Below are positions 32,981 to 42,867 of a stretch of DNA of 43,836 nt, piece after piece. Every line of letters begins with the position of its first letter. Position 1 is the stretch's first letter. Below the pieces are notes generated by a model. That model saw only the letters and a list, made by a program, of their open reading frames with translations, was not told the DNA's origin and did not search any database. The stretch is from Bacteroidales bacterium UBA4345 (lineage in GTDB: Bacteria; Bacteroidota; Bacteroidia; Bacteroidales; Paludibacteraceae), in assembly GCA_002396385.1 (NCBI GenBank), contig DGTD01000075.1:69904-113739 (forward strand), read 5' to 3'. The translations under genes were made by a program, and so were the position numbers.

Positions 32981-35900
32981 TTATTGCTTGATCAATTTTT
33001 CATTAAATACACCGTCCTCACATGTTATGCGTACAACGTAGACTCCTTTGCTGAAGTCTGACAAATCAACAACTGTTTCTTTACTGTTCGGCGAGAAGTG
33101 CCAAACAAGACGTCCGTTTACGTCAGAGATGTTGATTTCGTTCATCTGCGAATTTGACGTTATCGTTACATTGAGGGTTGCCGGATTCGGATACAGCGCG
33201 TAGCCTTCTGCTACAGCAGCGTCTTCCAATTCAGAATTAAAGCAACTTATGCTGCCGTTGGCCTTCCCTGGTGTGGCTGTGATTTTTTCGCAAACGTTGA
33301 ACAAAACCCAATTGCCAGCGTTGTCATTCTGGTAGCCGAACGACTCGTTTGTGTTGTGTGGGTCGTATGAGGCTTGTGAAATGATTTCGCCCGAGGCATT
33401 GCTCAAGTAGATGGTTTTTGACTTGTCTACATTCATGTTGAAGTTGAGGTAAAGCGGACCGTCAACAGGGTCGCTGTTTGCCCAAACCAAAACGCGCTGT
33501 TTGCTGTTTATGACGGTAGACGCACTTCCGTAGGCAATCTGGCTGACTTTCAAGTCCCCCGACTTGTTTGAGAAGTAAAGCCCAGCCAGGTCAATAGGCT
33601 CTTCTCCATAGTTGTAGACTTCTATCCAGTCCGGATATTTGCCATATTCGTCGGCGTTGCCCGAGTTCTTGTCGCTACTTGCACACAATTCGTTGATGAC
33701 GAGTGTGTAATTGTAATTAGCAGGTGTGAATACTGCGGTTATTGTACAGGTGCTTGTCAGCGAACCGCTCAATTCACCCGGCAGGTTGCTTATGCAGTTG
33801 CTGGTTTTATTGGTTTCGTTAAACTCGCCCTGAATTTCCCAGTGGTCGAACTTGTAGCCAGCTGGCGGATAGGCCTTGAACTCGGTGGCAAAGCCTGGCA
33901 AGTATTTGCCGTTGAAGCCGTTGACAGGCTCTCCATTGATGGTGAAGTGCGCTCCTGCCACGTTCGATTTCAGTACGAAGTCGACGGCTGCCTCTGTTCC
34001 TGCATATTGTTGCAAATGCTGCAAAATATTTTGAGGTCTTTCCAATGCGAAAGTAAGCATAGAAGCCGAAGCCTCTTGGGCCGACTTGTGCATATCGGCA
34101 CAGTACTCGTGCTCTACTAGGCTGACAATGCTGTCGTAAACGGCTCTCAACCGGTTTTCTGTAAGGGTAGTCGACAAGTGGATGAGGTATTTGGTCGTAA
34201 ACTTCTTGGCAAACTGCGGATTGTCGCTCAAGTGTTTGAACATGGTGGTCATCCATTGTTTGTTGTTACCCCAGTTGGTTTTGCCTTCGCCACGGCAGTA
34301 GGTAATCATGTCGCTTTGGCTGTTGAGTGCACCGTCGTGACCAAATCCATAGTCGGTGTCGAAAAGAATCCAACGGAAGCGTGAACCGTCTTTCCGCTCT
34401 CTCCATATTTTGGTGTTGTTGCCCGGCCAGTCGGCATTGCAGATGAACTGTTCGAGAATCTGGTATTCGATATACTCGTCCATATCCATGCGTCGGCAGG
34501 CCTCGGCATAGTACTCTTCTGTCTGGGTGTCGTTGCTCTCCAAGAAGCTGATCAGGCTGTTGTAGGCATCGAGTGTACCTTTCGAAACGTTGATGCCCAA
34601 CTGGTCAGAGAGGGTAACCATGTCGATGTTGTCGCCGTCCACACCGTGGTTGGCTTCCACATAGCTGCTGTTGGTACGTTCCATCAGCGCCATCATACCC
34701 ATGTATTCGCCGTTAATGTAGTAGGCCACAGGCTGGTAGGCCTGGTAGTCGATGTTCATGTTGGTGCCAAAGGCCTGCATCAGGGCGTCTCTGAACTTCA
34801 CCTTGTCGGTTTTCTGTTGCTGTTGTTGCTGACCTTGTCCAGGACCGCCTTGACCAGGACCGAACATACCTCCGCCCCACATATTCATACCGGCATCAGC
34901 ACCCTGACCACCGTTTCTCAGATAAATGGTTTGGTGGTAAAGGTCTGGTTTCATCTTAAAGAGGTGGTAGTCCACTAAGTCGGCACCCGTCTTTTTCGAT
35001 GCCTTCAATGAAATGGATTTGACCGTGTAGGTTCTTGAACAACCTCCTTCCACTGTTGCCTCCAACTCTTGCGACACCACTTGCTCACCGTTTTCGAAGT
35101 ACTCGAAGTTAACGGGGCGTTGCCAGTCGTTGTTATAGTTGGCATTTCCCATACCTCCCATGCAGTTCTTTTCGCTTCTTTTACCATTCGTGCCCTGCAC
35201 CATCATACCAATCTGGTTGTCGTTGAAGTAGCGGTCGTCAACAGTGATGGAAACCACTGGCACTGTAAATCCGCCACATTCGTTGTGGTCGTTGTCGTTA
35301 TAGATGTACGAACTGGTGGCAATGGCACTTGGCAGCATACCATTGGCAAACGCCTTGGCGCGGATGTTGGTGTTGCTGTTGAAGACGATAGGACTGTTGT
35401 AGGCCTGGCTCTGGGCCGTAGGCTCGCTTCCATCGGTCGTGTATCGGATGGTGGCTCCGGCGGTCTCGCAAGAGAGCGTCAGCGACACGTTGCCTGACTT
35501 CAATCCACCCTTTTCGCTGAATTCCGGCGCTTGGCAACGGGTCATTTTCGCGTAGGCTGTTGTGTTTGCCGCTCCTGGTGTCGGCTCCATGTAGCCAGAG
35601 CCGTTCCCATAACGACCGAACGATAGGTGAGCAGTTTGCACGTCGTATGCGATAGAGTCGACCAGTGTGTTACCGCTCTTTAACAATAAATAGCCTCCGT
35701 CGGCATCTAGTTTGTATGGCGCATGGTTCTGTCTATTGTCTTCGTCGAACCACAACAAGGTGTATGAGTTGGCACTCAGCATAATGTCGTTGTTGATTTG
35801 CCACGTCCATTTTTCGGTATACTTTTTTGAGGTTTTCTTGTAATGGATTAGGGTGTAACCTCTCAGATTCACTTGCTGGTCACTTGTGAATTCTATGAAC

Positions 35901-36040
35901 CCCGAGAAATTATAGTTGTCGGTATTCATTATGGTTGAAAGGTTACAAGGCATAACCTCGTTCATCTGAACAGCCGCATTGCCAGCAAAGCTCCCGCATA
36001 GCAGGCAAAGCGCAACTGCAATTTTTTTTGTATATTTCAT
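32981..36040 (-). CDS. Secreted CotH-family protein with lamin-tail domains, Gly/Gln-rich insert and T9SS-type C-terminus
   Basis: A 1019-residue surface protein with the same plan as the gene at 28697. Signal peptide (MKYTKKIAVALCLLCGSFAGNA). First lamin-tail domain (VQMNEVMPCNLSTIMNTDNYNFSGFIEF). Chitobiase-like module (ATIRYTTDGSEPTAQSQAY). CotH domain (VEGGCSR...PVAYYINGEYMGMMALMERT...RFRWILFDTDYGFG with D561 and D563). Second lamin-tail domain (LVINELCASSDKN...DWIEVYNYGEEPIDLAGLYF). C-terminal sorting-like domain (ALYPNPATLNVTI...DFSKGVYVVRITCEDGVFNEKLIKQ). It differs by a flexible Gly/Pro/Gln-rich insert (FGPGQGGPGQGQQQQQQ) inside the CotH domain. The start at 36040 suits the signal peptide; a near-consensus -7 element TAACTTTA at 36076-36083 excludes the ATG at 36076. 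Confidence 0.88.
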   Translation of the reverse strand: MKYTKKIAVALCLLCGSFAGNAAVQMNEVMPCNLSTIMNTDNYNFSGFIEFTSDQQVNLRGYTLIHYKKTSKKYTEKWTWQINNDIMLSANSYTLLWFDEDNRQNHAPYKLDADGGYLLLKSGNTLVDSIAYDVQTAHLSFGRYGNGSGYMEPTPGAANTTAYAKMTRCQAPEFSEKGGLKSGNVSLTLSCETAGATIRYTTDGSEPTAQSQAYNSPIVFNSNTNIRAKAFANGMLPSAIATSSYIYNDNDHNECGGFTVPVVSITVDDRYFNDNQIGMMVQGTNGKRSEKNCMGGMGNANYNNDWQRPVNFEYFENGEQVVSQELEATVEGGCSRTYTVKSISLKASKKTGADLVDYHLFKMKPDLYHQTIYLRNGGQGADAGMNMWGGGMFGPGQGGPGQGQQQQQQKTDKVKFRDALMQAFGTNMNIDYQAYQPVAYYINGEYMGMMALMERTNSSYVEANHGVDGDNIDMVTLSDQLGINVSKGTLDAYNSLISFLESNDTQTEEYYAEACRRMDMDEYIEYQILEQFICNADWPGNNTKIWRERKDGSRFRWILFDTDYGFGHDGALNSQSDMITYCRGEGKTNWGNNKQWMTTMFKHLSDNPQFAKKFTTKYLIHLSTTLTENRLRAVYDSIVSLVEHEYCADMHKSAQEASASMLTFALERPQNILQHLQQYAGTEAAVDFVLKSNVAGAHFTINGEPVNGFNGKYLPGFATEFKAYPPAGYKFDHWEIQGEFNETNKTSNCISNLPGELSGSLTSTCTITAVFTPANYNYTLVINELCASSDKNSGNADEYGKYPDWIEVYNYGEEPIDLAGLYFSNKSGDLKVSQIAYGSASTVINSKQRVLVWANSDPVDGPLYLNFNMNVDKSKTIYLSNASGEIISQASYDPHNTNESFGYQNDNAGNWVLFNVCEKITATPGKANGSISCFNSELEDAAVAEGYALYPNPATLNVTITSNSQMNEINISDVNGRLVWHFSPNSKETVVDLSDFSKGVYVVRITCEDGVFNEKLIKQ

Positions 36041-36292
36041 TACCATAAGCGGTGCTAATTTGTGTTTTTCAGTCATAAAGTTACTTTTTTTTTACAAACG
36101 ACGGCTTTAAAAATTTTATTAATTGTGGCTTGTACCCCCGTTTTCATGACCTTTTTGTTTCTATTTTATTGCTGTTTGTTGAGCAATTTCTGCTGTTCCT
36201 TTCTTTAAACCGTTTTTTTATTGAATTGTGCTATTTGCCTTGTTTTATTTTTATGTATATTAGTTTGTTGAATCTGTGAAAAAAGTAATAGT

Positions 36293-39200
36293 ATGAACGT
36301 TAAAAACAACATATTTTGTTTCGTGGCTTTGCTTTGCTTCTCTGTCTTTACGGCACGGAGTGCCCAATTGTCACCCTCTGCGGCATTGGCACGTGTTGTC
36401 TCTAAACAGCCAGTTGTCCTGAAAAAGGCACAACAATCAAATTGCAAACTTGTACGAACAGTTTCCGATACCCTTGGCAATAAAGTGCTCTACGTCTTCC
36501 GCAATAATGCCGATGGCCGGCTCTCGTTTGTCTCTGCCGACGATTGCGCAAAGCCTCTGTTAGGCTATACCGATGGATTTGTAGAATCGGCAGACTCTCT
36601 GCCTGCTCCTCTTGAGAACTGGTTGCAAACATACGTACGGCAAATCAGTTACGGAATCTCACATCCCGACAAATTGCGCCCCTTGGCCGTTCCTCAACAA
36701 AGCGAAGACGGACTGGTACTTAAGTCAACAGACCAAGATTTCCCTTCTATTGATGTCCTGCTGCCATATGAATGGGGTACGATACCATTTAACGGTCTTT
36801 GCCCAGAAGTGAACGGCAAAAATACAAAGGTTGGTTGCGTGGCGCTTGCTATGTTCCAAATTATGAATTACTGGCAATATCCGGAAAAAGGTCGCGATAC
36901 GGTTATGTATGCCTCTAAACTCGATGGTAAGGATACTGTCTTCCAACACAGTCTGGAAGGATCGGTGTACGATTGGGATGCGCTGGGCGATTTGACAACA
37001 GAAAAAGGAAAGGCGGCCGCTGCTATATTGGGCCGCGATTGTGCTTATGCCGTGCACGCCAAGTTTGGCGTAGATAACACTTCGGCTTTCTCTTCCAGGG
37101 TGCCTAAGGCGCTGGTTCGCTATTTCGATTACGATTCTTCGATGGTTTGTGTGGGACGTAGCGACCCTGATATGTGGTTCCGTATTATTTATAACGAATT
37201 GGCAAATGCCCGTCCTGTCCTTTATGCGGGACAAGGCTCATACGGACATGCCTTTGTTTGTGACGGTTACAATGCTGTCGACACCACGTTCCATTTCAAC
37301 TTCAGTTGGTATGGCAGTTGTAACGGATATTTTTCGCTATCGGCTATTAATCCTGAAAATGGAGACCAGTTCAATGAATCGAATATGGCGGTTATCGGTA
37401 TCCAACCTCCAGGGACTTTCAAAAAAGGCGAAAAACATGTCTTTGCCTATGGCGACCTGACTTTCTCGCCTACTTTGTACAAACGTGCCGGCTGTCATAC
37501 GCTAACCCAGCTTGGCGTGTCAACTACTTCGTCTGGTTTCTGTTCTAAAGGCGTCTATTTCGCTCCGCCTGTTTATCCGTCCTCGCAGGTTGCCCTGCTC
37601 ATCGCAAACGATAAGACTAAGGACACGCTTTTGCTAGCGTCGGCTTTCGGAAGTTTGATGAATAGCGCTGATGCTGTCTTTGAATACGGACTTTACAAGG
37701 CCTTTGATTTTGTACCACTAGACAACTACTTGAAAAACTTCTCTATAGGACCAACCTACACTGTCAGTCTTTTATACCGTGATTCGTCTGGAGAGGATTG
37801 GCGTCCTGTTACGTTCCCCGATGGTGCCCGTTATAGTGAGAAAATACGATTTAATGAGAACGGTATGATTGCTGTTGCCTCTGATTCAACTCTGCCAATG
37901 TTGCAAACGAATTGGACGATGGATCATATTAATTTCTTTTGTCCTCCTTGGATGAATGGTAACCGGTGCTCGGCCGGTTATGATGCTACTGCCATTGGAC
38001 AGATGATTTTTGCGCTGCAGGCCCCGTCGAAGGTGTTTGGCGAAATAGCTTATGATGATGTTGCTATTGACACTACTTTTTATTTCGACTATAATCTGGA
38101 AACTCAAAAAAATGTGTTAGAGTCGATACCTTTCATCGGTAAAGCTATCCGTACCAAATACGGTAAGACTAGTGAGATTCATAGTGTGCCGGGTATGGTT
38201 TACGGATTACACAAAAATATGGGCTTGAGCGAGGTGCAATATGCGTCGCGAAAGTTCTATACTACGGCTAACTGGATTGAAATGTTGGACCAAAACTTGC
38301 AGTTGGGATGCCCGGTTTATTATGCAGGCTACCATATTCTGGGCTCTGACAGCACTCGCCGTGCCTTTGTGGTCGATGGCTATAGTGCGGACCATTTTTA
38401 CCATGTTAACTTTGGCGATGGGGGAAGAGGTGACAAGTATTTGAATCTTGATATCGTCCCTTATTCTGGTTCAACACCAGGAAATTCTGACTGGTGTTTC
38501 CCTTATGGTCAGGGGATGCTGACTGATTTTTTTACCTCATGCAGTGTCGATACGGTGAATTTGCCAAAACACCCGTTTATGCTGATGCATCCGCTGGTGG
38601 TTAACAGCGACTCTTCGCTTACCGAACTCCAATTGACCTCTTCCGACGTGTTTACGTTACGTTTCCTTTTGGCCGATTGCACGACGGAGTCTGTTGGCTA
38701 TGATGCCGATGGTAGTGTGACGGTTGGCCTCGGTTTGTTCCGGCAGGGTAAACTCAATAAGGTGCTGGCTTCTGAAACTTTCCCTGTGGAAAAGTCTTTC
38801 CGCTCAATTTCTACAAGTTTGGGCACGTTGTCTTCTGGCTCTTATGTGTTGGCACTTGTTACAAAGGTCGGCAATGGGGAATGGGAGATGGTTTACAATA
38901 ATGCTCCTAACAAAATGACGCTGACAGTCAAACAGGGTAAGATGACGCTTAGCGTACCTGATAACCCTTCGTTTGGCGCCGATTTGTCGCTAAGTGCGCC
39001 TATGCAGGTTGTCAAAGATAAAAAGAAAGGACTGCTGGCGCGTCTGCCTTTAAGTAACTATACCTCGCGAAATTATGAAGATGTGCTACGTTTGGTCGTT
39101 AATTCGGGAGGAAAGTCCTTTGTGTCGAACGCTCAAGTAGTGGCTGTTTACGGACATTCTAATGTGACTTATGAAATAATGTTAGACAGTGTCCTTGCCG

Positions 39201-39478
39201 AAACTGTAGAACAGGGGGGAACTCTGTTGGGGTATTATTACAAAGACGGTAGCGGGTGGTTGCCACTTCAAGAAGAAACAGCTGTGCCGTTGGTGCGGTC
39301 GTGCCAAACTAGTGCTACTGGCGTTCGCGTGTATTCTGCTGGTGGTGTCTTGCTCCGTTCGTTTGCTCCGTCAGAGGTGAGTTCTTCTTATGCATCCTTC
39401 TTGTCGTCGTTGCCAGTCGGCGTTTATGTTGTAGAGGAAAATGGGTGCAGCCGTAAGTTTGTGAAGTATTCAAAATGA
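36293..39478 (+). CDS. Secreted tandem C10 protease: active first domain, catalytically dead second domain
   Basis: A 1061-residue secreted protein. Signal peptide at 1-23. A Spi-like propeptide follows, about 24-110 (SPSAALARVV...GRLSFVSADD). The first C10 domain has C182 in KVGCVALAMFQIMNYWQYP and H319 in YGHAFVCDGY, so it should be active. After a beta-rich section a second C10-like domain begins near residue 540. There the nucleophile position is Y563 (AGYDATAIGQM) and the histidine position is R690 (TRRAFVVDGY), while the surrounding fold motifs (FYHVNFGDGGRGDKYLNLD) are kept. This half is probably a pseudoenzyme. Beta domains and a T9SS-like C-terminus (SLPVGVYVVEENGCSRKFVKYSK) complete it. 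Confidence 0.88.
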   Translation: MNVKNNIFCFVALLCFSVFTARSAQLSPSAALARVVSKQPVVLKKAQQSNCKLVRTVSDTLGNKVLYVFRNNADGRLSFVSADDCAKPLLGYTDGFVESADSLPAPLENWLQTYVRQISYGISHPDKLRPLAVPQQSEDGLVLKSTDQDFPSIDVLLPYEWGTIPFNGLCPEVNGKNTKVGCVALAMFQIMNYWQYPEKGRDTVMYASKLDGKDTVFQHSLEGSVYDWDALGDLTTEKGKAAAAILGRDCAYAVHAKFGVDNTSAFSSRVPKALVRYFDYDSSMVCVGRSDPDMWFRIIYNELANARPVLYAGQGSYGHAFVCDGYNAVDTTFHFNFSWYGSCNGYFSLSAINPENGDQFNESNMAVIGIQPPGTFKKGEKHVFAYGDLTFSPTLYKRAGCHTLTQLGVSTTSSGFCSKGVYFAPPVYPSSQVALLIANDKTKDTLLLASAFGSLMNSADAVFEYGLYKAFDFVPLDNYLKNFSIGPTYTVSLLYRDSSGEDWRPVTFPDGARYSEKIRFNENGMIAVASDSTLPMLQTNWTMDHINFFCPPWMNGNRCSAGYDATAIGQMIFALQAPSKVFGEIAYDDVAIDTTFYFDYNLETQKNVLESIPFIGKAIRTKYGKTSEIHSVPGMVYGLHKNMGLSEVQYASRKFYTTANWIEMLDQNLQLGCPVYYAGYHILGSDSTRRAFVVDGYSADHFYHVNFGDGGRGDKYLNLDIVPYSGSTPGNSDWCFPYGQGMLTDFFTSCSVDTVNLPKHPFMLMHPLVVNSDSSLTELQLTSSDVFTLRFLLADCTTESVGYDADGSVTVGLGLFRQGKLNKVLASETFPVEKSFRSISTSLGTLSSGSYVLALVTKVGNGEWEMVYNNAPNKMTLTVKQGKMTLSVPDNPSFGADLSLSAPMQVVKDKKKGLLARLPLSNYTSRNYEDVLRLVVNSGGKSFVSNAQVVAVYGHSNVTYEIMLDSVLAETVEQGGTLLGYYYKDGSGWLPLQEETAVPLVRSCQTSATGVRVYSAGGVLLRSFAPSEVSSSYASFLSSLPVGVYVVEENGCSRKFVKYSK

Positions 39479-39594
39479 AGTAGCCAAGGCTCAATTCACG
39501 AAGGGGGTACTCCTATGCATAAAAAAACAGAACAATTGGGCGCGGCTGTTGTAATGTCTTCGCCTTTTGTTAAACGGGCGTGATACAACTTTTG

Positions 39595-40137
39595 TCAAAG
39601 AGGATAGATGACCTTGTCTACTCCGATATCCCAAGGATCTGTCGGTATTTTATCTACCAATTGGGTGCTGAAGCAGATGCCGTAAGTTGTGGCGTGCAGT
39701 CTGTTGAGCAAACGGTCGTAGTAACCCTTCCCGTGCCCCATCCGGTGCCCCTCTTTGTCGAACCCGACTCCTGGTATAATGCAAAGGTCGATGTTTCCGT
39801 AGTCTTCCCACTCTCTGCCTTGTGGCTCAAGAATGCCGTAGGCGCCTTCTCGCATTAAGGCAACCCCCTCATATACCCTTAAGACAAGTATGTCGCCAAT
39901 GACTACTGGTAGTAAGATTTTTTTCCGATTACTCCATTTCTCGATGAACGGACGGGTTTCTACCTCGTTTTCCAACGACCAGTATAACAATATGGTTTCT
40001 GCTTTTTCAAAGACTGGATCGTGCTCTAATTGTGACCAGATGTTTTGACTTTCGTTGACGCACTGCTCTTTGCTCATTCCTTTCAAAGCTTGGCGTATCC
40101 GTTTTCGAAGGTCAGTCTTGTTTATTTCGATCTCCAT
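39595..40137 (-). CDS. 5-formyltetrahydrofolate cyclo-ligase
   Basis: A 180-residue cytoplasmic enzyme (MTHFS, YgfA family) that converts 5-formyl-THF to 5,10-methenyl-THF with ATP, recycling folate. Visible motifs are the N-terminal KTDLRKRIRQAL, the central ILLYWSLENEVETRPFIEKW and KILLPVV, YGILEPQG, and the C-terminal signature CIIPGVGFDKEGHRMGHGKGYYDRLL. Length is normal. The start overlaps the end of the upstream serine protease gene by 16 bases, so the two are translationally linked, although their products work in different places. Confidence 0.93.
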   Translation of the reverse strand: MEIEINKTDLRKRIRQALKGMSKEQCVNESQNIWSQLEHDPVFEKAETILLYWSLENEVETRPFIEKWSNRKKILLPVVIGDILVLRVYEGVALMREGAYGILEPQGREWEDYGNIDLCIIPGVGFDKEGHRMGHGKGYYDRLLNRLHATTYGICFSTQLVDKIPTDPWDIGVDKVIYPL

Positions 40138-42410
40138 TTTATAAACCGGAATGTCTTTTTATTTGCATATTTGAACGTGGCAATCACATTGTAGGCATTG
40201 TCCTGCATACAGATGTCGGCTACGTTGAAACTGTAATGTACGGTTGTGTTAATTCCGTCTTTTATGTAGAGGGTGCGTCCGCTCATGTCTGTAACCTGAA
40301 TTTTTTGCAAGCGGTCTCCTTTCGGAATCTCTATATTCAGTTCTCCAGTTGTGAAAGCGGGGTAGCATAGGGCATTCTCCACGTAGCGGGTCGAATCGAT
40401 AGGAGGCTCTGTCGGAGTTATCGGATTCAAGTCGTCGCTGTGGTCCCATCCGTCCCTCACCACAACGTCTACCATCAGAGAGGTTGGCGCAGCTATTTGG
40501 GGGTGTGCTGTAAAAGGCACCCATTGTTTGTCTGCATTTTTGAAGAATGCTGTGTTCTGTTCTTCGGTCTCTTTAGGGTCGCTATAGTAAAGTGCGAAAG
40601 GGGTGTAATTGGTGATACTAGTTTCCGGCACTGTTATCGATACGAAGAATGTGGTGTCTAGTTTCAATGGAGTCTTTAGTCTGATGTAGTTCTCCATACT
40701 GCCCCACTGGGGAGTGTCTTCTGTGAATACTTTGTCTTTATACGGATTGTATTGTTTTGTCTGGATGCGTATCAGTTGCTCGTATATCAAACTGTCGGGT
40801 TTGTTCGCTCCTTTGTAAATGCGTAGGTATACAGGCCTCTTGCTGCTGTATTGGGCTACGACAGGGAAGAAGTATACACCATAAAGGGTGATTTCTTTTT
40901 CTGTATCGTATTTCTCCGAATATTCGGTTATACCTTGATTGTTTGTTCCCACTGCATAGTACTTGTTGTTCTCGACTTCTGGAACGGCTGGCACTTCGTT
41001 CCAACTTCGGTGGCTGATGCGCCGGCATGGGTATTTATAGGGTTCCAAACCATCAAGAACACTGACTCCGCTGCCTTTTGGATCCAACCAGTAACCTAGG
41101 TTCTTATCGTAAGTGTCTTTGTCCCATACCTTATATAATTGCCAGAAATAATCATCTCCTGGTTTGTCGCAATTGGCATTCGTGTCGCCTCCTGTAAGAC
41201 AGCCGACAATATGGTCTTTGCTGTCGAAAAGAGCCCCTCCGCTTGACCCTCCTTCGGTCATACCTTCATCCCACCGGTATATCCGCCAGTGCGAGTTCTC
41301 GTAGAATAATTTGGTGTTGTCGAACGATGCGGTAGATGGTGTGGCTTCGTCTCTCGATATTTTTTTTACGTCACCATAAGGGTGGTGGAAGCAGTAAACA
41401 GGGCCTGATATGTATGATTCTCGGTTCCAACCAGCGTAATACGGACGGAAGTCGACAGGTGGAATTTCGTTCATCTGTATCAAAATCATGTCTCTGCTCT
41501 TGCGTGAGGCTATCATTTTTGCTCCACTCAAACTCATCTCTCTCGAACCTTCTATAGGCCATTCTTCGCTAGGTGCCTCATAGTTGAAAAATGCGACGGT
41601 GGTGTGGACCAAATTAGTGTCTAGCCTGTATTTTTCAACCGGTTGCCCATTTTGTAGCTCTTCGTATGTTTCCCAATAGCAGTGGCTTGATGAGACGATG
41701 TAGGGGTTGGCATCGTTGTTCGTGTTGTTGATAAGGTTTCCTGAGCAATATACGGCTCCGTCTATTATCAGTTCGCATGAACTTCTTTTTGTAAGGCTGA
41801 CGGGGGCGCTTGCTGCTTCTATGTGGCAACTTTCGCTTGAACCGAACGACGGAAGTGTTTTTAGACCTTTAAAATCGTGATTGACTCGCTTAATGACAAG
41901 GTCGGCTTTGAAATCGGGGTTGACGGGCTCTTCGTATGCAATTATGATCTCGTCACCGTCGATGGGGCTTATTGCAAAATTGTAGGGCGTGTTGTTTGCT
42001 TTAGTGTAGGCGCCCTTTATTTGCTCTTGATTAGGGCTGTAGAGGAACAGGCGCGCTCCTGTTGGAACTTTAAAGTCTTTTAGTATTATGTTCAGCGAAT
42101 ATGCGTTTTCTGACTTTAATCCAAGTCGCCAAATATTGAAGTCGCCAGATTTTGAATGCTGGCCTTTTTCTTTAAGGTTGATGTCTACTGCAAATTTGTG
42201 TGCGAAAATGTTGCCGCACAAAGGTCCCCTCTTTTTGTGGTCTGACTTGAAGTCGGTTTTCGGCATTACTATGGTTGGTATTGCGTTTCTCCCTTTTAAA
42301 CTGCTTTGGTTGTCTTCTAAAGGGAAACCGCCTTCATTGGTCTGGCTGAATGTCGTGCTAACGTTAAATAGGACGAAAAGTAATAGTAAAAAGCGGACTT
42401 TTGTATTCAT
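40122..42410 (-). CDS. Secreted lysyl-endopeptidase-like serine protease with T9SS-type C-terminus
   Basis: A 762-residue exported protein. Signal peptide at 1-22. A propeptide/beta domain reaches to about residue 200 (WRLGLKSENAYSLNIILKDFKVPTGARLFLYSP). A trypsin-fold domain like Achromobacter lysyl endopeptidase follows, with triad H243 (SSSHCYW), D307 (SRDMILIQM) and S390 (EGGSSGGALFD). Several cysteines suggest disulfides. A beta-sandwich region follows, and the end (ALCYPAFTTGELNIEIPKGDRLQKIQVTDMSGRTLYI) resembles a T9SS sorting domain. It is 61 bases downstream of queD and overlaps the folate gene, so the three may share a transcript. Cleavage after lysine is the family's habit but is not shown here. 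Confidence 0.85.
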   Translation of the reverse strand: MNTKVRFLLLLFVLFNVSTTFSQTNEGGFPLEDNQSSLKGRNAIPTIVMPKTDFKSDHKKRGPLCGNIFAHKFAVDINLKEKGQHSKSGDFNIWRLGLKSENAYSLNIILKDFKVPTGARLFLYSPNQEQIKGAYTKANNTPYNFAISPIDGDEIIIAYEEPVNPDFKADLVIKRVNHDFKGLKTLPSFGSSESCHIEAASAPVSLTKRSSCELIIDGAVYCSGNLINNTNNDANPYIVSSSHCYWETYEELQNGQPVEKYRLDTNLVHTTVAFFNYEAPSEEWPIEGSREMSLSGAKMIASRKSRDMILIQMNEIPPVDFRPYYAGWNRESYISGPVYCFHHPYGDVKKISRDEATPSTASFDNTKLFYENSHWRIYRWDEGMTEGGSSGGALFDSKDHIVGCLTGGDTNANCDKPGDDYFWQLYKVWDKDTYDKNLGYWLDPKGSGVSVLDGLEPYKYPCRRISHRSWNEVPAVPEVENNKYYAVGTNNQGITEYSEKYDTEKEITLYGVYFFPVVAQYSSKRPVYLRIYKGANKPDSLIYEQLIRIQTKQYNPYKDKVFTEDTPQWGSMENYIRLKTPLKLDTTFFVSITVPETSITNYTPFALYYSDPKETEEQNTAFFKNADKQWVPFTAHPQIAAPTSLMVDVVVRDGWDHSDDLNPITPTEPPIDSTRYVENALCYPAFTTGELNIEIPKGDRLQKIQVTDMSGRTLYIKDGINTTVHYSFNVADICMQDNAYNVIATFKYANKKTFRFIKWRSK

Positions 42411-42471
42411 TTTGTCACATGTGTTTTTTTCTGAAAAGGAAGAGAGAAAACCTTTTCTTGTCGTATCTTTC

Positions 42472-42807
42472 TTAAATGTCTTTTTCGTAGATGGCCGTGT
42501 TGTCGGTGCTTTCCACTACCTCTACCTTATAGCAGCCAGGCAATTGGTCGCATACCCAACGGGCAATGTTCTCGGCGGTAGGGTTAAAGTCGAAGACTTC
42601 GTTTAGGTTCTGATGGTCCATTTTGTCTTTGACGATACGCTTTACCTCTGAAAAGTCAATTACCATACCATTCTCGTTCAGCTCTTTAGCCTGACAGTAG
42701 ACGGTAATCAGCCAGTTGTGTCCGTGCAACCGGTTACAGGGTGTGGCGTAGGTTGTTTTCAACTGGTGGGCTGCCGATATTTCTATTGTTTTCTTAATCT
42801 TGTACAT
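42472..42807 (-). CDS. queD: 6-carboxy-5,6,7,8-tetrahydropterin synthase (QueD/PTPS family)
   Basis: A 111-residue cytoplasmic enzyme that turns 7,8-dihydroneopterin triphosphate into 6-carboxytetrahydropterin on the way to queuosine and other 7-deazaguanines. The zinc ligands H14, H28 and H30 (AAHQL, RLHGHNW) and the catalytic Cys C24 (PCNRLHGH) are present, as are MVIDFSEVK, MDHQNLN and ESTDNTAIY. The Cys four residues before HGH favours QueD over plain PTPS. No other queuosine genes are in the window. A -7 element TACCTTTG lies at 42829-42836 on the minus strand. Confidence 0.92.
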   Translation of the reverse strand: MYKIKKTIEISAAHQLKTTYATPCNRLHGHNWLITVYCQAKELNENGMVIDFSEVKRIVKDKMDHQNLNEVFDFNPTAENIARWVCDQLPGCYKVEVVESTDNTAIYEKDI

Positions 42808-42867
42808 AGATAATTGCTTTTCTTCCTACAAAGGTACATATTTTCATTCTATAATCTTGTTTACACT

